Of a stretch of 64,000 nt of DNA, positions 56,850 to 64,000 are shown in pieces. The translations under genes were made by a program, and so were the position numbers. Position 1 is the stretch's first letter; each line of letters begins with the position of its first letter. The stretch lies in the NCBI GenBank assembly GCA_963922205.1, contig CAWUHX010000306.1, positions 62,001 to 126,000 of the forward strand, given 5' to 3'. Source of the stretch: Romanomermis culicivorax (Eukaryota; Nematoda; Enoplea; Mermithida; Mermithidae). Under the pieces are notes generated by a model. The model had not been told where the DNA came from. It worked only from the letters and a program-made list of their open reading frames with translations, and ran no database searches.

Positions 56850-57540
56850 TTACTATAACCACTGTATTATTATTCGTTCATTGTGTGCCTATGGGCAAAA
56901 AGCGATTGTAAGGCCAAGGAATGGAGAATCATAATGTTATACACAAATCGCAAACAGCCTTTCGCCAAATATTAAATGGAGTGTAATAGTGGACCAGGTA
57001 ACAGGAAACTATTGTCAGATCATGATCCGATCTTTCATGACATATCAACCTGACCAACATTTTTTTAACTTTATACTAAGATAGATGTCAATTGATTGTG
57101 TCAGTAATTACAGTGAATCTCTAAACATAGAGAAAACAAAAATTTCTTACATCAAATTCATTTGTGTCAATTCTTGTATGTATGACAGTCTGACTGAAAA
57201 TAAATTACCAACTGCAATAAGAAAATGTTTTAGTTTTCAGTGAACAATTTGCTGCTTATGTTAGCTGTGCAATGCTATTGGTAATTACAAAAATTCCATC
57301 TCCAAAGTTTTGTAGATAAAAAACACAAAGTACTCATTTCTTTTCAAATAAGCAATCTAACAAAAAATTTTCCAAGATTTGCTGTATGAGTAGAAAAAAA
57401 ATTATCAGTGCTGATTTAGATTAACGATTTGCTCATGAGATTCTTTTCTTATGTTGCACGTCTTCAAACCTTGAAGATGGATCATGTCCCTAAATGTATT
57501 TGACAAATGTGAAATGACTCGCAAATACAGGTATCAAACT
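56850..57540. other. No gene recognised
   Basis: AT-rich spacer between the Penelope-like copy and the right arm. Confidence 0.4.
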
Positions 57541-58730
57541 GCTTTTCACACAGTGGGCTTCATGATTTTTTTTTCAGGTGAATAACATAGACTTTGTGAG
57601 GTTTGATTAGGTGGGGGGCTTGTATCATCCTTTTAGATTAGTTACCCAAAGGAATTGAACAAAATTTATCAAGTAGATGATAATGCAGTTAAAATCATAA
57701 ATCACTGTTTTGCTACAATGTGTCCAAAAGGTTGTGGCCTTTTTAATGTATTTTCTGGTTCCAGTATGGAAATAATGAACCAACTCCATGAAAACACAAA
57801 AATGCCAAAAACAATTTATTGATTTTTGAACAATTTTCAGGATTTTGCTTTCTTTGGATCTATGTAGCTCTTCAAGGGGTATTCGAATAGCGATGCTGCT
57901 TTCATATCTACTGTAGGAATGTGTGAACAAAAGAATAAAAAGATGAAATTCTACAGCATGGTAGGTGAAAGTGCTCGGAGTGCCTCTATTTAGCATTTTT
58001 CTTAATTTTTGCTTCTAATTTTTGACCCTTCAAACTTTGTTGCAGAGTGTAAAATGTTTGCTTGCGAAACAATTAATACATCAAACTATAGTCTGTTAGT
58101 TATTTGATAATTCTACAGTATAGGTAATAAATATATCACAATCGGTAGACAAAGGCCACCTGGCAAATACAATGATTTCTATGAAATTTTCATGAGTATG
58201 CCTTTTTCAGAGCTGTGCAGCTCCCAAAACGGTACAAAAATTTTGAGGAAAATTTATCCAAAGCTGTAAAAATGGATGGGCTACAACATAGGAAAATAAA
58301 ATTCTGCGGCTTCCGATGGGAAGGTGCTCGGGAGTGCCCATAAACGAAACTTTTTCAATTTTGACGGCTCATTTTTGACACTTTAAACTTTATGAAAAAG
58401 TGTAATATGCAATTATTTACTGTAAATAATACACCAAAAGAGAGCTTACTCTCTCCTCTACAAAATGAATATTCATCCATTAAATAAGATCAATCCGATC
58501 TCGAAATATTGCTTGGCTAGCAAGGCCACTGAAAAATGCAAAAAAATCATCAATTTTCAAACTTTGGCATACTGTAGCGATGCGAATTTTTGTTTACAAG
58601 CAAAACGAATGATACCATGAAAATCAGCGCACAAAACTACCCAAAATATCTGATTTTGAGGCATGATTAATTTTCAACTTATCATAGGCCTATGTAAAAA
58701 AAGGCAGAATCTCTCAGAAATCGTGTCTTA
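57541..58730 (-). repeat. Right arm of large inverted repeat
   Basis: Reverse complement of 53510-54690; the outermost match ends at 'gaaatcgtgtctta' (58730). The opposite-strand ORF at 57625-57996 is the counterpart of 54233-54583 with several substitutions. Confidence 0.9.
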
Positions 58731-59249
58731 ATAGTTTTCATCGTCTCAAATGTATTATCTCATTCTAATCTTCAATATTTTATCTTGATTTTCATTTAAA
58801 GATGCGCGTTTTTTGCTTGGCATATTTTTTGGGAAATATCAACACGTATCTATTCAACTTTTTTAAAGCTACTTTTCCAAGTAAATTGAACTCAGAAGCT
58901 GCATGGAAGTATTTTTGAAGGATTCCTACTCTTCCTACTGATAACTTTTCTGTCAGCTTTATGAAACTTTACGATTAAATTACTGTATTTAAAATTTTTC
59001 AGATGATGAATTTGTAGAAATTACGATTGAACAGAAAATTTGAATCTATGTAATTATTGAAATAAATGTTTGGAGAATTGATTTTCAAAGATCGCAGAAT
59101 GTCAATAGGTTATTGAAAAAAAATTTTCCGGACTTAGTGCCTGAAACATTAACATCTGTTTGAGTTCTCATTTGTCATTGTAGGGGTCTTAGTGGTCGAT
59201 TCCTCATGTAATTCAAACTCATTATGCTAGTCGATATTTTGCTGGAATG

Positions 59250-60450
59250 AAAAATTCTGAAATTAGAATATCGAATATCAAAATTAACTCTTCTCTTGGA
59301 CAGAATTTTTGAAATATTCGCAAAAATTCATCATTTGAAATGTGGACTTTGGAATCTTGAATTTTGGATTTGGAATGTTGAATCTATTCTAGCTATACAT
59401 ATTTTTACGTTTTCATCCTACAATTTACAAGCCCCATCAATTATCAAGATTCCATGAGATACTAGACTAATTTTATCTAAAATTTTGACTCCGAAATATA
59501 GCTTTCCGGAGAAACGAAATTTACAAAATTTCCTGTCAGATTCAGAAATCTCAACCTAGAATCTCATGATTTGAACTGAGATTCTACAATTTTGTCTCTG
59601 TTTCTAGAATTCCAGCTTAGCCTAGGGTTTTTCTCACAGAAACTGGAGCTTTGAGTCTAGATTCTATTCAATTTTCATTGGAGATTTTGGAATATTACAA
59701 TTTCATCCTAGATTTTAAAATATCTGGTTCTAGTTTCTCAACTTCTAACTCGAATAATCCAAAAGTTTTATTCTACTTTCCAAACTTCTGACTCTAGATT
59801 ACAGAATTTCATCTCTAAATTTTGAAATTTCAATAAATAAACCTGAAAATTTCGACTTTGAATTTTCGAGCTTAAGCTTCAGGCCATACAAATCTGGTGC
59901 TACATTTTCGACCCAAGATATAAAATTTTAATTTTAGGCACTGGAATTTCGGCTCTGGATTCTAAAACTTATTTAGACTTCAGAATTTTGATGGTATCCA
60001 ATATAGAACAGTTTAACCAAAGTCTCATTTCAACAGACTCATGAATTCATAATTTAGGTTCTATCTGGATAATAGAATTTTGATCCCCCCGCAGTCCAGA
60101 ATTAAGATTCTACAAGTTTGGAGTGCAGGATCAATTCTAGATTTCAGAATTCTGATGCTAAATATTGGAATTTGAACTCTTAATTCAATAATTTTTCACT
60201 TAGGATCTGGATTTCCGATTCTAAAGTCTAGAATTCTATAATCTTGCACATATTCAATAATCTAGAACTTTACTGCCAGAATTTGAAATTTTGACTTTTA
60301 GATCGTAGAATTGTGGCTATAGATTCGAGAATTTTAGTTCTAAAATTTTGTCTTAGATGTTCCTCAAGTTGAAATTTCAGTTTTCAATGCCCACTTTGCG
60401 AGTTTGATTCTGGACCACAGAATTTCCATCCCGATTCATACTATTTCGAA
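59250..60450. repeat. Degenerate TTCTAGAATTTTGA-type repeat field
   Basis: Over about 1.2 kb, 'tctagaatt', 'gattctagaat', 'ctagattctag' and 'aattttgactct' words recur every 20-30 bp in irregular phase. No ORF. Looks like a very old short-unit minisatellite. Confidence 0.65.
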
Positions 60451-62250
<1,800 letters not shown>

Positions 62251-62254
62251 TCTG

Positions 62255-62466
62255 TAGAGATGTATCGGGTCCAAAATTTTACGAAAATCGGGTCCGGGTC
62301 CGGGTCCAAAATTTTATGAAAATCGGGTCGGGGTCCAAAATTTTAAGAATATTGGGTCCGGGTCTGCGTCCGGGTCCAAAATTTTGAGAATATCGGGTCC
62401 GGGTCCAGCAAAATGGTCGGGTAATTTCGGGTCCTATTTCGGGTCCGGGTACCCGATACATCTCTA
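62255..62466. mobile_element. 212-bp hAT MITE with perfect 8-bp target duplication
   Basis: Ends tagagatgtatcgggt and acccgatacatctcta are perfect 16-bp inverted repeats. Flanked by atcctctg (62247-62254 and 62467-62474). The interior consists of 'cgggtccgggtccaaaattt' repeats. Confidence 0.95.
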
Positions 62467-62639
62467 ATCCTCTGCCTTCTTCGAGGCGTGGGCAAAATTT
62501 TCGTTAAAAAAATTTCCCTCTCGTTTACACTTTAGAATAAATTTTCTGGCCGGATTCCTACTGTGGTGTAATACGCGAATCATCATAAGTTGACGCCGAC
62601 TTGCAATAAATGCTAAAAAACGTTCATTCTGAAAGGAAG

Positions 62640-63330
62640 AGTTGAAAATTCAAAAAGTGTAAGAAAAACGAGTACTAAATAGACAAAACAACAGGAAAAA
62701 CAGCAATAGATGAAGAGAAAAAGATAAATTCGCGATAAAAAGCAAACAAAAAACGGAAAAAAATCAGGAAATAAATAACAACAAAAAAAGAAAAAAATCA
62801 CGAACATGAACCAAAAGAAAAACAATCAAGAATAGGAGAAGAATGAAAATGAAAAAAACGAAATACTCCAAAATAAAACCAAAGACGAAGAAAAGACACA
62901 AAAAAGAAGCAAAAATCAAAACAAAACAGTAGAAAACAAAAAAAAGAAGGGGGATAATGACAAACTGAATAATGCAAAAGATTTAAAAAACAAAGGTAAA
63001 GAACAAAAGACTATAAATAGCACCTAAGAAAACTAATCATGATAAATATAAATGCATGAAAACACAAAAAAAAGAATAAGAACAAACGAGAAACAGGAAA
63101 AAAGGGAAAATTTTAAAAGGTAAAATATAATAAAAACAAAATAATATTTACAACAAAAAGCGTCGAAAAGTAAGAAAAATAAGATGCGCAGGAAAATAGA
63201 AAAAAGAGGATCAGAGCATGGATACGTGTAAAACAAACAAAAAGAAAGCAGAAAAAAAACAGAATCATAAAAAGACAAAGAGCGGAAAAACCAACTTTGA
63301 TGCAAAAAATTTTGCTTAGTCAATGAACGA
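62640..63330. repeat. Long A-rich purine-biased tract
   Basis: About 700 bp dominated by 'aaacaaaaaa', 'ggaaaaaa' and 'aagaaaaa' words with almost no pyrimidine runs. On the opposite strand it reads as Phe-rich ORFs (62613-62825, 63033-63356), which are by-products. It is the strand mirror of the tract at 35640-36680. Confidence 0.75.
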
Positions 63331-63359
63331 AAGGGAAAAATTCGCATTTCCGACATTGA

Positions 63360-63385
63360 TTAACGACGTCTATCGGCGTCGTTAA
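63360..63385. other. Perfect 9-bp stem hairpin
   Basis: ttaacgacg - tctatcgg - cgtcgttaa. It lies at the edge of the purine-biased tract; function unknown. Confidence 0.5.
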
Positions 63386-63873
63386 CGGCAAAATGTGGGC
63401 ACTCAATCTGGAAGATGATCATTCTCCTGGAAAAATGTGGTGATTGCAGGCCGACGGAAATTTTTCGACTAGGCGAAAAGCCTGGAAAATAAAAGATTTG
63501 GACAATGGGAATCCCATATTTTTTTGGACAAATTGGAAATTCAGAAAATTTACTGCAAATGACAAATCCCTAGCTAAATATAGTGCACGATGAAAATTTT
63601 GAAAATTGAGAATGCAGGATATAATAAGACCGTGCTATTATCGAATATATAACTGAAAATTGATCCACAAGTTCAAGTTTTGAAAACCTACGCCAATGAC
63701 GGTAACAATCAAGATTTTTTCTATAATATCATTCTATTATTTTGACTTTTCAGATCATTCTTCGTAAAACCGTTCTCAGATAAATTTTGGATGATCAAAA
63801 ACGTGTTTTTCTGTTACAACTCGGTTATCGAGTAATTTCGATTTTTTTTATCCAACCTGATCAGGATTCAGGA
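63386..63873. other. No gene recognised
   Basis: AT-rich; nothing supported. Confidence 0.4.
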
Positions 63874-64000
63874 CAGGTTTCTTTAGGCCAATTAGGCGCC
63901 ATGGCTCCTAAAAATTCTGATTAGTTCATAAAAATTAGGGGGCATTAGCATTATCCTTAATTTTTGTGTTTGATTGATTCTAATAGAAAAATAGAAATTA
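63874..64000. mobile_element. Left end of a 'ggcccctaaaa' MITE, cut by window edge
   Basis: Starts caggtttctttaggcc and continues with 'gccatggctcctaaaaattc', resembling the left end of the 45361-46442 element. The rest lies outside the window. Confidence 0.45.

Noticed and set aside
63033-63356. 107-codon hydrophobic minus-strand ORF
   Set aside because: Same artefact on the complementary strand of the purine-biased tract.

Overview
The window looks like nuclear DNA of an AT-rich invertebrate animal. The evidence is spliced genes with GT-AG introns (several only about 50-60 nt), tRNA-derived repeats, Penelope-like retroelements, and many hAT transposons and MITEs. Nothing resembles bacterial operons. 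The species cannot be named from the sequence. Most short ORFs are chance reading frames; only a few coding regions are convincing.

Region by region: 1-1560 is the RT part of a Penelope-like element (minus strand, cut by the window edge). 2.5-9 kb is gene-poor and rich in old, degenerate direct repeats. 12.1-13.1 kb holds several G/C-tract MITEs. 16.2-16.8 kb is a 248-bp tandem repeat. 17315-20742 is a full-length hAT transposon with a 13-exon transposase and a single nonsense codon, followed by a tRNA-like SINE head and a palindromic mini-element. 21-28.7 kb holds dispersed-repeat fragments, a MITE with a perfect 8-bp target duplication and a possible piggyBac-type end. 28778-32724 (minus) carries a second, different hAT transposase. 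Directly upstream and in the same reading frame, separated by one TGA, lies an ORF for a secreted protein with a lamin-tail-like domain. 34010-36898 (plus) is a small spliced gene for a single-pass membrane protein, probably using a 28-nt microexon. 37212-37625 (minus) is a two-exon gene for a small secreted Cys-containing protein. 39.1-43.8 kb is a tandem segmental duplication whose first copy took two hAT insertions while the second keeps the empty sites.

44.2-46.9 kb has a foldback repeat around an (AAGCCT)-like minisatellite and a GC-richer segment split by a 1082-bp MITE. 48.2-50.7 kb is a multi-level nest of hAT-type MITEs. 53.5-58.7 kb is a large inverted repeat with arms of about 1.15 kb around a second Penelope-like copy. 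59.2-60.45 kb is a degenerate TTCTAGAATTT-type repeat field. 62255-62466 is a hAT MITE with a perfect 8-bp target duplication, and 62.6-63.3 kb is a long purine-biased tract mirroring the pyrimidine-biased intron at 35.6-36.7 kb.

The genes do not form a pathway. The window is a transposon-dominated interval with two or three probable host genes (34.0-37.6 kb, perhaps 31.7-32.8 kb). Annotation is by eye; no database search was run, so homology calls rest on recognised motifs.
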